A stretch of 64,000 nt of DNA from Dehalococcoidia bacterium UBA5760 (GCA_002418895.1 DIFA01000019.1:62001-126000); one strand, 5' to 3'; positions 42,937-53,723 are shown, numbered from the stretch's first letter. Numbers and translations are program-made. The notes: generated by a model not told the origin, from the sequence alone.

Positions 42937-43482
42937 ATTAAAAAACTTCGCATCAATGAGAGAATCATAGCCAGAGAAGTTCGTCTTGTGGGAGAGAAGG
43001 GGGAGCAGCTAGGCATAATGACCTTGCAGCAGGCACGAGAGGTAGCAGAACGGCAGAACCTCGACCTGGTAGAGGTAGCACCTACCGCAGTACCTCCGGT
43101 ATGTCGCCTGCTTGACTACGGAAAATACAAGTACGAGCAAGCCAAAAAGGAGCGTGAGGCCAAAAAGAGCCAGCGGGTGTCACTCCTCAGAGAGATCCGT
43201 TTTCGGCCTAGAATCGATAACCACGATTTTGAGGCCAAGGCGAGGTCGGTAAAGAAACTCCTGGAAGAAGGCGACAAGGTAAAAATTACGGTTATGTTCA
43301 GGGGTCGTGAAATAGTACATCCTGAAACCGGCGTGAAGCTGCTACAGCGGATGGCAGAATTATTGAAAGAGACGGCTTCTATTGAAAAACAACCGCTACT
43401 ATATGGCAAGCGACTGATTATGATATTAGCACCGCTAACGATGCCAAAAAGCAGAATAAAGGAAGGTGTGAAGCAAGCGTAG
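42937..43482 (+). CDS. infC: Translation initiation factor IF-3 with a non-standard start codon
   Basis: IF-3 keeps 30S subunits free and checks the start codon. The conserved N-domain RINERIIAREVRLVGEKG-EQLGIM is fully readable in frame from about 42949, but the only ATG/GTG/TTG in the open stretch (42904 onward) before the middle of that motif is a GTG inside it (42988). Translation must therefore begin at ATT 42937 (used here, about 181 residues), ATA 42934 or ATT 42925, after an AAGGGG Shine-Dalgarno at 42918-42923. AUU initiation is the classic autoregulation of infC. The C-domain shows VKITVMFRGREIVHPETG. rpmI follows by one base. Confidence 0.88.
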   Translation: MKKLRINERIIAREVRLVGEKGEQLGIMTLQQAREVAERQNLDLVEVAPTAVPPVCRLLDYGKYKYEQAKKEREAKKSQRVSLLREIRFRPRIDNHDFEAKARSVKKLLEEGDKVKITVMFRGREIVHPETGVKLLQRMAELLKETASIEKQPLLYGKRLIMILAPLTMPKSRIKEGVKQA

Positions 43483-43483
43483 G

Positions 43484-43684
43484 ATGCCGAAGATTAAAAC
43501 ACATAAGGGAGCTCAGCGCCGCTTCCATATTACCGGCAGCGGCAAACTAATGCGGGTTAAGATCGGTAAGAGTCACTTCCGTCGTCGCAAGACAAGGCAG
43601 GCGAAAGGACTTTACGATGAAACAATACCGGTAAGCAAGAGCGACAGGACCCGCATAAAAAGACTCTTACCCTACGGGGTTTGA
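43484..43684 (+). CDS. rpmI: 50S ribosomal protein L35
   Basis: The 66-residue L35 begins MPKIKTHKGAQRRFHITGSG, followed by KLMRVKIGKSHFRRRKT and a basic C-terminus. It starts one base after the infC stop and is 18 bases from rplT: the standard infC-rpmI-rplT order. Confidence 0.96.
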   Translation: MPKIKTHKGAQRRFHITGSGKLMRVKIGKSHFRRRKTRQAKGLYDETIPVSKSDRTRIKRLLPYGV

Positions 43685-43702
43685 CTTAAACAGGAGGATA
43701 TT

Positions 43703-44062
43703 TTGCCACGAGTCAAGCGAGGTGTGACCACCGGTCACCGACATAAGAAGGTATTAGCACTAACTAAAGGCCATAGGGCAACCAAGCACTCTCTTTACCG
43801 TCGTGCTCATGAGTCTATGCTTAAGTCCTTGAGCTATAGCTATATCCACCGCCGTGATCGCAAGGGCGATATGAGACGTCTGTGGATTTTAAGGGTTAAC
43901 GCCGCCAGCAGAAATGAAGGTATTACCTACTCTCAGCTTATGAATGGCTTAAACAAGGCAGGAGTAGCTGTTAACCGCAAGATATTAGCCGACATGGCAG
44001 TAAGAGATCCTGAAGCCTTTGGCAATTTAGTAACCATAGCCAAAGCACAGATCCAGCACTAA
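43703..44062 (+). CDS. rplT: 50S ribosomal protein L20
   Basis: The 119-residue L20 begins with a TTG codon preceded by CAGGAGGA: PRVKRGVTTGHRHKKVLALT, then a long helical RNA-binding stretch with SYIHRRDRKGDMRRLWILR. It nucleates assembly of the large subunit and in several bacteria represses its own operon through the leader of infC or rpmI; I see no defined pseudoknot to support that here. A terminator follows 28 bases downstream. Confidence 0.96.
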   Translation: MPRVKRGVTTGHRHKKVLALTKGHRATKHSLYRRAHESMLKSLSYSYIHRRDRKGDMRRLWILRVNAASRNEGITYSQLMNGLNKAGVAVNRKILADMAVRDPEAFGNLVTIAKAQIQH

Positions 44063-44089
44063 AAGACAAGACTGCGCAGAAAGATGAAG

Positions 44090-44124
44090 TGCGGCGTTGC
44101 TATCCATTGCTAGCCGCATTTTCT
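44090..44124 (+). terminator. Terminator after rplT
   Basis: TGCGGC and GCCGCA arms with a 17-base loop, followed by TTTTCTGTT. It separates rplT from pheS. Confidence 0.65.
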
Positions 44125-44173
44125 GTTAGTATCAGACAGGTTAATCCGCCATCAGGCCAGGGAAAAGGGGAGT

Positions 44174-45214
44174 ATGATAAGCCGGCTTGAACAACTGAAA
44201 CTAGGCGCACTGAAGGAGTTGGACTTAATTACCGATGCCAAGGAGATGGAACTCTGGCGAGTTAATTACCTGGGTAAGAAGAGCGAGCTAACCGGAATTC
44301 TGCGTAGTTTATCGTCATTAGCTGTCGAAGAGAGAAAACCGGTTGGCACTGCGGCTAACCGTATCAGAACGGAGCTGGAGAACGGGCTGGACCAGAAAAA
44401 GTGTGCCCTGAGAGAAATACAACTGACAGCGGTAACCAGAGAAGAGGATATCGACGTTACACTGCCCGGACGCCCTCTACCGACGGGGCGGCTGCATCCC
44501 ATTACCAAGACGATTAATGAGGTCTGCGAGATATATAACTCCATGGGTTTCCAGGTAACGTCAGGGCCGGACGTAGAATGGAACTATTACAACTTTGAGG
44601 CACTGAATATCCATGACGACCACCCGGCCCGTGATGTAATGTCAACCTCCTGGGTCGATATCGAAGCTGACAAGGACAGAGGTCAGATGCTGCTACGTAC
44701 GCACACTACCTCGGTAACTGCCAGGGTAATCGAATCCCAAAACCCCCCGATAAGAGTGGTTGAACCGGGTAGGGTTTACCGCTATGAGGCTACCGACGCT
44801 ACCCACACTCCTATGTTCCATCAGATAGACGGCCTGGCTATTGACAAAGGTATTACCATGGCAGACCTTAAAGGTACGCTGTACGAGTTTGCCCGCCGCT
44901 TTTTCGGAGAAGGAAGAGGAGTACGCTTTCGCTGCGATTATTTTCCCTTCGTCGAACCGGGAGTCGAGATGGCTATCGAATGTTTGGTCTGCAACGGCCG
45001 GGGATGCCGACTTTGTGGAAATACCGGCTGGATAGAAATACTGGGCGCCGGAATGGTACACCCCCGGGTACTCGAGCGCGGGAATATCGATCCGGAGACA
45101 TATTCCGGTTTTGCCTTCGGGATGGGTATTGACCGTCTACCCATGCTGCGTTACGGGATAGACGACATCAGGCTATTTTATAATAACGACCTCAGGTTCT
45201 TATCCCAGTTTTAA
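44174..45214 (+). CDS. pheS: Phenylalanyl-tRNA synthetase alpha subunit
   Basis: The 346-residue class II catalytic subunit has an N-terminal coiled coil, then HPITKTINEVCEIYNSMGFQ, FEALNIHDDHPARD, LRTHTTSVTARVI, motif 2 RVYRYEATDATHTPMFHQID and motif 3 FAFGMGIDRLPMLRYGIDD. A four-cysteine cluster C-LVCNGRGCRLC is also seen near ECLVCNGRGCRLCGNTGW. Paired with pheT 41 bases downstream. Confidence 0.96.
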   Translation: MISRLEQLKLGALKELDLITDAKEMELWRVNYLGKKSELTGILRSLSSLAVEERKPVGTAANRIRTELENGLDQKKCALREIQLTAVTREEDIDVTLPGRPLPTGRLHPITKTINEVCEIYNSMGFQVTSGPDVEWNYYNFEALNIHDDHPARDVMSTSWVDIEADKDRGQMLLRTHTTSVTARVIESQNPPIRVVEPGRVYRYEATDATHTPMFHQIDGLAIDKGITMADLKGTLYEFARRFFGEGRGVRFRCDYFPFVEPGVEMAIECLVCNGRGCRLCGNTGWIEILGAGMVHPRVLERGNIDPETYSGFAFGMGIDRLPMLRYGIDDIRLFYNNDLRFLSQF

Positions 45215-45255
45215 CTATCGGGCAATAGCAGAATAGTCTTATCAGGTCTAAAATA

Positions 45256-47658
45256 ATGAAAATATCGCTCAAGTGGCTTCGAGAATATGTAGACATCACC
45301 CTCTCTCCACACGAATTAGCCAATCGGCTGACGATGGCCGGTACTGAGACTGAGGGCATGCAGTGTATCGGGGAAAACTGGACAGGCATCACTATCGGCG
45401 AGATAACTGATATTAATCCTCATCCCAATGCCGACCGCCTCAAGCTGGTTACTGTAAATTTGGGTAGCGAGCAGACGACGGTCGTCTGCGGAGCCCCTAA
45501 CGTTAGAATCGGTAGCAAGGTAGCCTTTGCTCCGGTCGGTGCTCAGCTTATCGATGGCCATAGTGGAGAACCATTCCGTCTGAAGTCCGCCAGAATTCGG
45601 GGTGTCACCTCAAACGGAATGGCCTGCTCAGAAAAAGAACTGGGGATCTCAGATAGCCACGAGGGAATCGTAATCCTGCCTGATGAAGCGCCTATAGGCA
45701 CGCCACTGGCTGAGTATCTGGGCGACGTTATTTACGACCTGGCGATAACCGCTAATAGACCCGACTGCCTGTCGGTAATCGGCGTGGCCAGAGAGGTCGC
45801 CGCCCTAACCGGACAGGAATTGCATCGCCCCGATACCAGCTATGCCGAAGCAGGACATCCCATCGAGCAGCAAATCTCAGTAGAGATTGCCGATCCCGAG
45901 CTTTGTTCCAGATATTGTGCCAGTTTAATCACCGGGATCAGAGTGGCCGCTTCCCCCCGGTGGCTGCAACAACGCCTGCTGAAGTGCGGTATGCGCCCGA
46001 TAAGTAATATCGTAGATATTACCAACTACGTTATGCTGGAATACGGTCAACCCCTGCACGCCTTCGACTACGATCAGATTCAAGACAGGAAGATTATTGT
46101 ACGCCGGGCTGCCGCCGGTGAAAAGATAACCACCCTCGACGGGCTGGAACGGACCCTCTCTCCCGATATGCTGGTTATTGCCGATCAGAAAAGAGCAATA
46201 GCTATCGCCGGTATTATGGGCGGCATCGATAGTGAGGTTGCCGACGGTACCAGCTCGGTACTACTGGAAGCAGCCAACTTCAATCCCGGCAGCATTCATC
46301 GTACCGGTAGTGCCTTAAATATGCCCAGTGAAGCCTGTAACCGTTTCGAGAGGGGAATTCGCCCCGAACTGGTGGATGAAGCAATCAGGAAAGCCACCAA
46401 GCTCATCATAGAGTTAGCCGGCGGTCAGGCAGCCAAAGGGCTGATTGATGTCTACCCCAACCAGCAGGATCAGGAGCCGATACTGCTAACCAATGAAAAA
46501 ATAAGGGGCCTTTTGGGTATTGATTTTAGCACCGACCGGATAGTAGCGGCGCTGACTTCCCTCGGTTTTACCTGTGAGATAGCAACAAATTCCTCAGGAG
46601 TACGGGCTACCGCTCCCTACTGGCGAAGCGACATCAAACAGGAGGTTGACCTTATTGAAGAGGTAGCTCGTATCATCGGCTACGACAAGATCCCCACCAC
46701 CCTGCTGGGTACGACGCTACCCAGCCAGAGCCCTGAACCGATGGTCAAACTGAAACAGATGATAAGGTGCCACCTCAGAGGCTACGGATTCCAGGAGATA
46801 GTTACCTATTCCCTAACCAGTCTGGAGATACTCAGAAAACTGCTTCCGGACAATTCCATCGAACCCACCCCCATCCGCATGGCCAATCCGATGACAGCGG
46901 AACAGGAATATCTGCGCACCAACCTGCGGGCCAACCTCTTAACTACCCTCTACTCGAACAGAAAACATGAAGACGACAGCATCAGAATCTTCGAGCTGGG
47001 TAAGGTATATCTACCCAGGCAGAATGACCTGCCTGATGAACCCGAGATCCTATGTGCTCTACTAAATGGACCCAGGCAGAGTAAATCCTGGCACGAAGGG
47101 GACAGCCCGGTTGACTTCTACGATGCCAAGGGAACCGTCGAAAGCCTGCTCCATAACCTGGTAACAAATCTTGATTTTGAAAAGAGCAGCGACGCCAGTC
47201 TACACCCTAACAAACAGGCCGCCATCCTGATAGACGGCAACAAGGCAGGCATCGTCGGCGAGCTTCACCCCGGGGTCCGGGAGGCTTTCGATATCTGCGA
47301 GCCTACCTACCTCATCGAATTTAATGTCACCACACTCTTACCCTTTACCACCGGCCACAAAATGTTCCGGCCTATACCACGCTTTCCGGCAGTAGTAAGA
47401 GACATTGCTCTTACAGTGGATAGAGAAGTACCTCATCACAGCATACAGAGTAACATCGAAGGCACCCATCTGGTAACCAAGGTTACCGTATTTGACGTCT
47501 ATTCCGGCGGCCAGATCCCCGGTGGCAAGAAATCTATTGCCTACCGGATTACCTTCCAGTCACCGGATCATACCTTGACCGACGATGAAGTCGATAAGGT
47601 TCAGAAGCAAATAATCGATAAGCTGTCCCGAGAGTTGGGCGCTAACCTACGTAGCTAG
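45256..47658 (+). CDS. pheT: Phenylalanyl-tRNA synthetase beta subunit
   Basis: The 800-residue beta subunit carries, in order, the tRNA-binding OB fold ([27 protein letters not shown]), the B3/B4 editing domain ([31 protein letters not shown]), the B5 domain, the inactive synthetase-like core ([17 protein letters not shown]) and a C-terminal ferredoxin-like anticodon-binding domain ([14 protein letters not shown]). Full length and intact. Confidence 0.96.
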   Translation: MKISLKWLREYVDITLSPHELANRLTMAGTETEGMQCIGENWTGITIGEITDINPHPNADRLKLVTVNLGSEQTTVVCGAPNVRIGSKVAFAPVGAQLIDGHSGEPFRLKSARIRGVTSNGMACSEKELGISDSHEGIVILPDEAPIGTPLAEYLGDVIYDLAITANRPDCLSVIGVAREVAALTGQELHRPDTSYAEAGHPIEQQISVEIADPELCSRYCASLITGIRVAASPRWLQQRLLKCGMRPISNIVDITNYVMLEYGQPLHAFDYDQIQDRKIIVRRAAAGEKITTLDGLERTLSPDMLVIADQKRAIAIAGIMGGIDSEVADGTSSVLLEAANFNPGSIHRTGSALNMPSEACNRFERGIRPELVDEAIRKATKLIIELAGGQAAKGLIDVYPNQQDQEPILLTNEKIRGLLGIDFSTDRIVAALTSLGFTCEIATNSSGVRATAPYWRSDIKQEVDLIEEVARIIGYDKIPTTLLGTTLPSQSPEPMVKLKQMIRCHLRGYGFQEIVTYSLTSLEILRKLLPDNSIEPTPIRMANPMTAEQEYLRTNLRANLLTTLYSNRKHEDDSIRIFELGKVYLPRQNDLPDEPEILCALLNGPRQSKSWHEGDSPVDFYDAKGTVESLLHNLVTNLDFEKSSDASLHPNKQAAILIDGNKAGIVGELHPGVREAFDICEPTYLIEFNVTTLLPFTTGHKMFRPIPRFPAVVRDIALTVDREVPHHSIQSNIEGTHLVTKVTVFDVYSGGQIPGGKKSIAYRITFQSPDHTLTDDEVDKVQKQIIDKLSRELGANLRS

Positions 47659-47708
47659 AATCCGCCTTACGTCTTCATCAAGAGGAAAAAATCCCGCGAG
47701 GGTATCGA

Positions 47709-48575
47709 ATGAAAGACAGGGAAATAAAGAAGGTAGTAAGAGAGGGCTACGCCAGGATCGCAAAAGATGGTAGCTGCTGCTCCAGCCCGGTTAGTTCATG
47801 CTGCGGGAGTACCGACTCCGTGCAAGATATCAGCAGACGGATAGGATATACTAAGGGAGATCTTGATACAGTACCACAGGGAGCGAACCTGGGCCTCGGC
47901 TGCGGCAACCCGCTGGCTATTGGCTCCCTAAGAGAAGGGGAGACCGTTGTCGACCTCGGTTCGGGAGCCGGTTTTGATTGCTTCCTCGCCGCCAATATAG
48001 TCGGTGAGGCAGGGCGAGTCATCGGCATCGATATGACCCCGGAGATGATTGAGAAAGCGAGAGAAAACGCCGAGAAGGGCAGCTACACCAATGTGGAGTT
48101 CCGGCTCGGTGAAATTGAACACCTGCCGATAGCCGATGGCACAGCCGATATCATTATATCAAACTGTGTTATCAACCTTGCCCCCGATAAAAGAACGGTC
48201 TTCGAGGAAGCGTTCCGAGTACTGAAACCAGGCGGTAGACTGATGGTCTCGGACGTAGTCTTATTGAAGGAGCTTCCCGAATTTATTAAGAACTCGGCGG
48301 CAGCCTATGTCGGCTGCGTCTCGGGAGCGATCACCAAAGAAGAATACCTGGCTAACATAAGAGCAGCCGGGTTTCGGAAGGTTAACATAACCGGTGAGGC
48401 AGTCTTTCCCATAGAGTGGCTGACGGACGACCCGAAGGTAGAGGCAACCATTCAGGATTTACAGATACCACCGGAGGAGATAAAAGAAACCGCCGATTCG
48501 GTCATCAGTATCAAGGTTCAAGCAGTCAAACCTGAGTCGGCAGAGCGGACATTCCTTCATCGACAAGCCGCCTGA
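47709..48575 (+). CDS. arsM: Arsenite methyltransferase
   Basis: The 288-residue SAM methyltransferase has motif [17 protein letters not shown] at 80-95 and the three cysteines that bind As(III) in ArsM enzymes: Cys65 (LGCGNP), Cys153 (SNCVINL) and Cys203 (YVGCVSGA). An extra cysteine-rich N-terminal stretch [14 protein letters not shown] (21-34) is typical of bacterial ArsM. It converts arsenite to methylated, often volatile forms. No ars operon partner is near. Its last 50 bases overlap the convergent proS gene. Confidence 0.93.
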   Translation: MKDREIKKVVREGYARIAKDGSCCSSPVSSCCGSTDSVQDISRRIGYTKGDLDTVPQGANLGLGCGNPLAIGSLREGETVVDLGSGAGFDCFLAANIVGEAGRVIGIDMTPEMIEKARENAEKGSYTNVEFRLGEIEHLPIADGTADIIISNCVINLAPDKRTVFEEAFRVLKPGGRLMVSDVVLLKELPEFIKNSAAAYVGCVSGAITKEEYLANIRAAGFRKVNITGEAVFPIEWLTDDPKVEATIQDLQIPPEEIKETADSVISIKVQAVKPESAERTFLHRQAA

Positions 48576-50250
48576 GCCTTCCTGCTATCTCCGCCATCGG
48601 TACAAGCTGTGACTCTTTCTCAGAGCGCTTTTTTACCTCGACGCTATCCTGTTTTAGAGTACGCTGGCTAACGGTCACCCGGATAGGTATCCCCAACAGG
48701 TCGGCATCATTGAACTTTACTCCCGGGGATTCCTGGCGATCATCCAGAAGCACCTCAAAACCTGCCGAACTGAGCTCTGAGTAGAGCTTCTCCGCCGTCT
48801 CCGCAACACCGGTATTCTCCCGATATAAAGGACAGAGATGAACCTGGTAGGGAGCGATAGGCAACGGCCAGATAATGCCATGGTCGTCATGGTTTTGCTC
48901 AATAGCAGCCGCCAGCAGTCTGCCGATGCCGATGCCGTAGCAGCCCATAACAATAGGACGATCAATGCCGTCAGAATCGGCGTAGAATGCACCTAATTTT
49001 TTCGAGAGAAAGGTACCCAGCTTGAAGATATGTCCGACCTCGATGCCGTGTGTAGAAATTAACTTACCGCCGCACCTGGGGCATTTTTCACCGGCGCAAG
49101 CCCTGGCTATATCAGACATGATATCGGCACTAAAATCACGGGGGTAGTTGACATTCTTAAGGTGTGTTTCCGGGCTGTTGGCACCGGCAACAAAGTTCAC
49201 CCCGGGGATTACCGAATCATCAACAACGGTCCTAACATTTCTGAGGCCTACCGGTGAAGCGAATCCAGCGATAATACCGGCTTTCCTAATCTCCTCTTCA
49301 TCAGCCAGATGGAGTTCAACGCATTTCAGGATATTCTTCAGTTTAACCTCATTTACCTCAAGGTCTCCCCTGATAACAGCAAAGACAAGCTCGCCATCAG
49401 CCGCATAGAATACCGCCTTAAGGATATGGTCCGGCGATACCTTGAGAAAATCAGAGAGAGCACTGATAGTAGTCACTCCCGGTGTCGCCACCTCTTCTAA
49501 CGGCAACGGATCCTCTCCATCCTCCTTGCCTTTTGCGCAACAGGCCTTTTCCGAATTAGCCGCATACTGACAACCGGAGCAATAGATGATTTCATCCTCT
49601 CCGGTCTCCATAATGACCATGAATTCGTGTGAGTCCTTGCCACCAATAGCACCGCTGTCAGCTTCGACAAACAAAGCAGGCAGACCACAGCGAGCATATA
49701 TCCTCTGGTATGCCTTAAGCATCTTGTTATAGCTCAAATCCAGACCCTTTTCATCAATATCGAAGCTATAGAGGTCTTTCATAGTGAACTCGCGAACCCG
49801 GAGCAGACCGGCCCTGGGACGGGGTTCGTCACGAAACTTGGTCTGGATTTGATATAGAAGCAGCGGCAGGTCCCGATAGCTCTTAACATACTGGCTGGCC
49901 AGCCTGGTAGCGACCTCTTCATGAGTCGGACCTAAACACAGTCTGCGCTCCCTGCGGTCATTCAGAACGAAAAGTCCCTCGCCGAAAGCCTGGTCGCGAC
50001 CCGTTTGCTGCCATAACTCGAGGGGCTGGAGCACAGGCATCATAAGTTCCTGACCGCCAGCGGTATCCATCTCGTCACGGATTATATTTTCTATCTTCCT
50101 GAGCGCCCGCAAAGCCAGAGGCAGATAGGAATATATCCCGGAGGCTACCTGATATATCATCCCCGATTTCAGAAGCAGTTGATGACTGACAGTATCTGCT
50201 TCGGCAGGTATTTCTCTCTGCGTCCTGCCGAAAAGTCTTGATATTCTCAC
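48526..50250 (-). CDS. proS: Prolyl-tRNA synthetase (bacterial type)
   Basis: The class II synthetase shows [73 protein letters not shown] (motif 2), the INS editing-like insertion (about 225-400), [20 protein letters not shown] (motif 3) and the anticodon-binding domain. The frame reaches a further ATG seven codons upstream (50271); the GTG giving [13 protein letters not shown] fits the family start better, though neither has a clear Shine-Dalgarno. The 3' end overlaps arsM tail to tail. Confidence 0.93.
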   Translation of the reverse strand: MRISRLFGRTQREIPAEADTVSHQLLLKSGMIYQVASGIYSYLPLALRALRKIENIIRDEMDTAGGQELMMPVLQPLELWQQTGRDQAFGEGLFVLNDRRERRLCLGPTHEEVATRLASQYVKSYRDLPLLLYQIQTKFRDEPRPRAGLLRVREFTMKDLYSFDIDEKGLDLSYNKMLKAYQRIYARCGLPALFVEADSGAIGGKDSHEFMVIMETGEDEIIYCSGCQYAANSEKACCAKGKEDGEDPLPLEEVATPGVTTISALSDFLKVSPDHILKAVFYAADGELVFAVIRGDLEVNEVKLKNILKCVELHLADEEEIRKAGIIAGFASPVGLRNVRTVVDDSVIPGVNFVAGANSPETHLKNVNYPRDFSADIMSDIARACAGEKCPRCGGKLISTHGIEVGHIFKLGTFLSKKLGAFYADSDGIDRPIVMGCYGIGIGRLLAAAIEQNHDDHGIIWPLPIAPYQVHLCPLYRENTGVAETAEKLYSELSSAGFEVLLDDRQESPGVKFNDADLLGIPIRVTVSQRTLKQDSVEVKKRSEKESQLVPMAEIAGRLRRLVDEGMSALPTQV

Positions 50251-50430
50251 TTTACTCGTTATCCAATCCAATCATATTCGCCGGGCTACTCGTCTTTTAA
50301 TCACACCAACAATCCCGCTATCCCCAAAATCACAGGACAGCCAAGTGATAAAGACACCCGATGCCATACCTTAAGTGTCCCAGGTAATTATGGTGAGAGA
50401 TACAGGATGCGCCGTCTGATTCAGACCAGA

Positions 50431-50745
50431 TTAGGCGAATTCTTTCTTACCCATTACGACAAATATAATCGCCACTACCCCCAGGGGAATGATAGGAAAC
50501 ATAGCGCAGATAGCAGCGAACAGACAGTATCCCCAGACCTTTCTCTTGAACATCAGAATAGCGCCGATTAAGGCCAATATTCCGAGTGCGAGTAAGCCAC
50601 CGCCTATACCGGTTAACCAGCCTAGCCCGGTTAACTCAGCAACCACCCCGGTACCCAGAAGTGCAAAGGCCCCGTAGATTATGCCAACAATACCACCGAT
50701 TAAGGTCAAAATAGCAGCCAGTGTTACCTTCCAGGTTCTTTTCAT
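50431..50745 (-). CDS. Small four-helix membrane protein (DUF4064-like)
   Basis: The 104-residue protein starts MKRTWKVTLAAILTLIGGIV and has four hydrophobic segments separated by short loops; the first is followed by a glycine-rich GIIYGAFALLGTG and GWLTGIGGGLLALGILALIG, and the last by VMGKKEFA. The layout resembles DUF4064-type membrane proteins. GGGAGGT precedes the ATG. It stands alone between proS and an ABC exporter, on the same strand as both. Function unknown. Confidence 0.75.
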   Translation of the reverse strand: MKRTWKVTLAAILTLIGGIVGIIYGAFALLGTGVVAELTGLGWLTGIGGGLLALGILALIGAILMFKRKVWGYCLFAAICAMFPIIPLGVVAIIFVVMGKKEFA

Positions 50746-50920
50746 CGCTTAACCTCCCTTTAATTAAATTAGGTTATCAACAATGATACATAAGGCGTGA
50801 CTATTTTTCAATACCCGGTCAGCTTTTTTACGCCCGAAATACCTGGTTACAAGGATTCGGGCTTAAGATTTCCTGCCAATTAGTTGACATAAATAAGTAG
50901 TGCTTTTTTGTTGCAGATTA

Positions 50921-51685
50921 CTACACGATTAGTCGGCGTCTCATGGTTTTAAGCGATATTGCAAAAAAAGCGATCGCTAGACCAAAAATGTAGGCCAGCG
51001 CCGGGAGAAGATCGGTAGTTAAGGTACCACTGATTAGTGCTCGGTTAAGCTGAACCACCGGTGTCAGGGGAGCGATCCAGCTTAACTTTTGTACTATCTC
51101 CGGGAACGAAGAAAGAGGGAAGAATACCCCGCTGAAGAAGAATACCGGCGTGATAAACAGACTGAAGTAATAATTGAAACTGTAGATGGAGGGGATAAGA
51201 GAGGAATACAGGACGGCGATGGCAGAGAACATAATGCCGGCCAGAAACGAAACCGGTAGAATGAGTAATGCCCAGGGCGAATGTACCAGTTGAAAAGCGG
51301 CAGCAACGGCGAGGATGAAGCTGCCGGTAAGCAGGGAGCGGGTAGCTCCCCAGAAGATTTCGCCGGCGGTGACGTCTTCAATATTTAGTGGCGTGACGAT
51401 GATGGCATCGTAAGTTCTTTGATGCTCCATGCGGATAAAGGTGCCGTAGGTACACTCGAAGCTGGCGCTGAACATAGCATAGCCAGCAATAACACCAGGC
51501 GCGACAAATTCGATATACGATTGACCGTTAACCACCCCAACGTATGTTCCTAAGCCTAGACCCATGGCGAGCAGAATGATAATCGGTTCGGCGACCATCA
51601 CCGGTATTTCCGAGCGCCACAGCCGGAAAAAGACGTCTCGATTACGCTGCCAGACCCTGATAAACCGCCAAGAGAAGGACTTCAT
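50921..51685 (-). CDS. ABC-2 type transporter permease (NodJ-like)
   Basis: The 254-residue permease has six transmembrane segments and an ABC-2 membrane signature with AGYAMFSASFECTYGTFIRM and MEHQRTYDAIIVTPLNIEDV, very like NodJ/DrrB-type exporters, plus FITPVFFFSGVFFPLSSFPE near the end. It works with the ATP-binding protein encoded just upstream; the start overlaps that gene's stop by 4 bases (ATGA). The substrate is unknown; lipids, glycans or drugs are typical. Confidence 0.9.
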   Translation of the reverse strand: MKSFSWRFIRVWQRNRDVFFRLWRSEIPVMVAEPIIILLAMGLGLGTYVGVVNGQSYIEFVAPGVIAGYAMFSASFECTYGTFIRMEHQRTYDAIIVTPLNIEDVTAGEIFWGATRSLLTGSFILAVAAAFQLVHSPWALLILPVSFLAGIMFSAIAVLYSSLIPSIYSFNYYFSLFITPVFFFSGVFFPLSSFPEIVQKLSWIAPLTPVVQLNRALISGTLTTDLLPALAYIFGLAIAFFAISLKTMRRRLIV

Positions 51686-52593
51686 TCGATTAGAGTCCTC
51701 CCGGTTAGTCTGAGAAAAACGTCTTCCAAGGTGCCCGGCCTACGCTGCAAGCTAATCAGACTATTACCAAGGTCTTTGATTACCGCGTCAGAATCAATGT
51801 GAAAGAGGTGAATCCGGTTATCCACTACTTCAAAATCCAGGCTGAGGTTTTTTAGTTTCTCTTTTACATCATTTTTTTCTTCGCTGGTGACCTCAATTAC
51901 ATATACCGTTTTGCCCACATGGCGGATAACCAACTTCTGTGGAGTATCTAGACTCAAGATCTTACCCAAGTGCATGATGGCCACCCGATCGCAGATATCG
52001 GCGGCCTCCTCCATATTGTGGGTGCACAGAAGCTGAGTGACCCCCTGAGATTTTAGCTCAGCCAGCTTACGCCAGACCATGTGTTTGGCCTGAGGATCAA
52101 GTCCTATCGTGGGTTCGTCGAGAATTATAAGCTGGGGCCGGTTAATCATACCTCGGGCAATAAGGAGACGCCGCTTCATACCTCCGGAGAGCTCGTTAAT
52201 ACGGCTATCATGCTTATTTTCCAGTTCAAAAAGGCCTAGTATTTCCCGGCTACGCTGCTTAGCTTCTTCTTTCGGTAGATCGAAGTACCGGGCGAAGGTT
52301 ACCAAATTCTGAATTACGGTCAGGTCTTCATCAAGGTTATCCAGTTGTGGCACCACGCCTAATTTAGCTTTCACCTGCCGGGAATCGGTGCGCAGATTAT
52401 GGCCGAGAACCCAGATATCACCACTGGTTGGAGGAGATGCAGCAACTATCATTCTGAGCAGGGAAGTCTTGCCAGCCCCATTTGGCCCCAGCAGTCCAAA
52501 GCATTCACCCCTGATGACCTCTAAATTTACGTCGTCTACAGCAACCAGTTCTCTAAATTTCTTGGTCAGGTTGTTGGTTTTAATAATTGACAT
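51682..52593 (-). CDS. ABC transporter ATP-binding protein (NodI/CcmA-like)
   Basis: The ATPase of about 303 residues starts MSIIKTNNLTKKFRELVAVD and shows Walker A GPNGAGKTS, Q-loop VVPQLDNLDEDLT, signature LSGGMKRRLLIARG, Walker B LIILDEPTIGLDP and the H-loop LLCTHNMEEAAD. The C-terminal 80 residues form the regulatory extension found in this export subfamily. The frame extends three codons upstream (GTG/TTG-like), but the ATG giving MSIIKT is taken. It is translationally coupled to the permease. Confidence 0.92.
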   Translation of the reverse strand: MSIIKTNNLTKKFRELVAVDDVNLEVIRGECFGLLGPNGAGKTSLLRMIVAASPPTSGDIWVLGHNLRTDSRQVKAKLGVVPQLDNLDEDLTVIQNLVTFARYFDLPKEEAKQRSREILGLFELENKHDSRINELSGGMKRRLLIARGMINRPQLIILDEPTIGLDPQAKHMVWRKLAELKSQGVTQLLCTHNMEEAADICDRVAIMHLGKILSLDTPQKLVIRHVGKTVYVIEVTSEEKNDVKEKLKNLSLDFEVVDNRIHLFHIDSDAVIKDLGNSLISLQRRPGTLEDVFLRLTGRTLIE

Positions 52594-52676
52594 AAGAACC
52601 ACCAGATAGCCTCCAGAATCCCCGGCTATCGATATTACTATCTTGGACTACACCACCATGATTAGACAGATATTAC

Positions 52677-53723
52677 CTAAAACCTTTCCACTTCCCTCAT
52701 TAATACACTGACCAAATCCTTTTCCTCTATGGTCCTTATCTTCTTACCCTTTTTAAAGAGGACGGCTTTACCCTTACCGCAGGCAATGCCGATATCAGCA
52801 TCCCGGGCTTCACCGGGTCCGTTGACGACACAACCCATCACGGCTACCTTGAGCGGCCGGTTAACCTTCAGAAGCGCATCCTCAACCTCCCGGACCAGAC
52901 TGATGATATCAACCTCAGCCCTCCCGCAGGACGGGCAACTGACCAGTACCGGACCACGCTGACGCATATTCAGGCTCTTCAGGATCTCATAGCCGGCGGC
53001 AACCTCCTCCCGAGGATGAGCGGTCAGGGAAACCCGGATGGTATCTCCGATACCAAGGTAGAGCAGGGTGCCAATACCCACTGAACTGCGGATGATACCT
53101 GCCCTCGGTGTGCCGGCTTCGGTAATCCCAATATGAAGGGGATACGGAATCCTCCCGGCAATATTCCGATAGGCCTCAATGGTGGTAGGAACATCGAAGG
53201 CTTTCAGAGACACCTTAATCAGGTCGAAGTCCAGGCTCTCCAGCAGCCTGATCTGCTTTAAGGCTGCTTCCACCATCTGCCGGGCAACGGATAGACCGGG
53301 ACACTCTGCCTCAGGCAAGCTGCCGGCATTTACCCCGATGCGGATAGGAACGCCCCTTTCCTTAGCCAACCTGGCCACGATAGATACCTCATCCGGCTTA
53401 CCGATATTACCCGGGTTTAAGCGCAACCCGTCGGCTCCAGCCTCCAATGCGATTAATGCCAGCCGATAATTAAAGTGAATGTCAGCAACCAGCGGCAGGG
53501 AAGTACATTTTTTTATCGCTGCTATCGCCCGTCCTGCCTCGGCATCAGGCACCGCCACACGCACCAATTCGCAGCCGCAGTCTTCCAGCTCCCTGATCTG
53601 GGCAATAGTTGACATAATATCTCGAGTATCAGTCTTAGTCATCGACTGTACCACAATAGGAGCACCACCGCCGACGGTAACATTCCCAATTTGAAGCGGC
53701 CTGCTGTTTCGACGAATCTCCAT
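52677..53723 (-). CDS. ispG: 4-hydroxy-3-methylbut-2-enyl diphosphate synthase
   Basis: The 348-residue IspG (GcpE) of the MEP isoprenoid pathway reduces MEcPP to HMBPP. TIM-barrel motifs are VGGGAPIVVQSMTKTDTRD, PLVADIHFNYRLAL, RLNPGNIG and GITEAGTPRAGIIRSSVGIG; the C-terminal 4Fe-4S site has SCPSCGR and MGCVVNGPGEARDADIGIA. It is the last gene of the rpsB operon, downstream of rseP, a standard bacterial arrangement together with dxr. Confidence 0.96.
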   Translation of the reverse strand: MEIRRNSRPLQIGNVTVGGGAPIVVQSMTKTDTRDIMSTIAQIRELEDCGCELVRVAVPDAEAGRAIAAIKKCTSLPLVADIHFNYRLALIALEAGADGLRLNPGNIGKPDEVSIVARLAKERGVPIRIGVNAGSLPEAECPGLSVARQMVEAALKQIRLLESLDFDLIKVSLKAFDVPTTIEAYRNIAGRIPYPLHIGITEAGTPRAGIIRSSVGIGTLLYLGIGDTIRVSLTAHPREEVAAGYEILKSLNMRQRGPVLVSCPSCGRAEVDIISLVREVEDALLKVNRPLKVAVMGCVVNGPGEARDADIGIACGKGKAVLFKKGKKIRTIEEKDLVSVLMREVERF

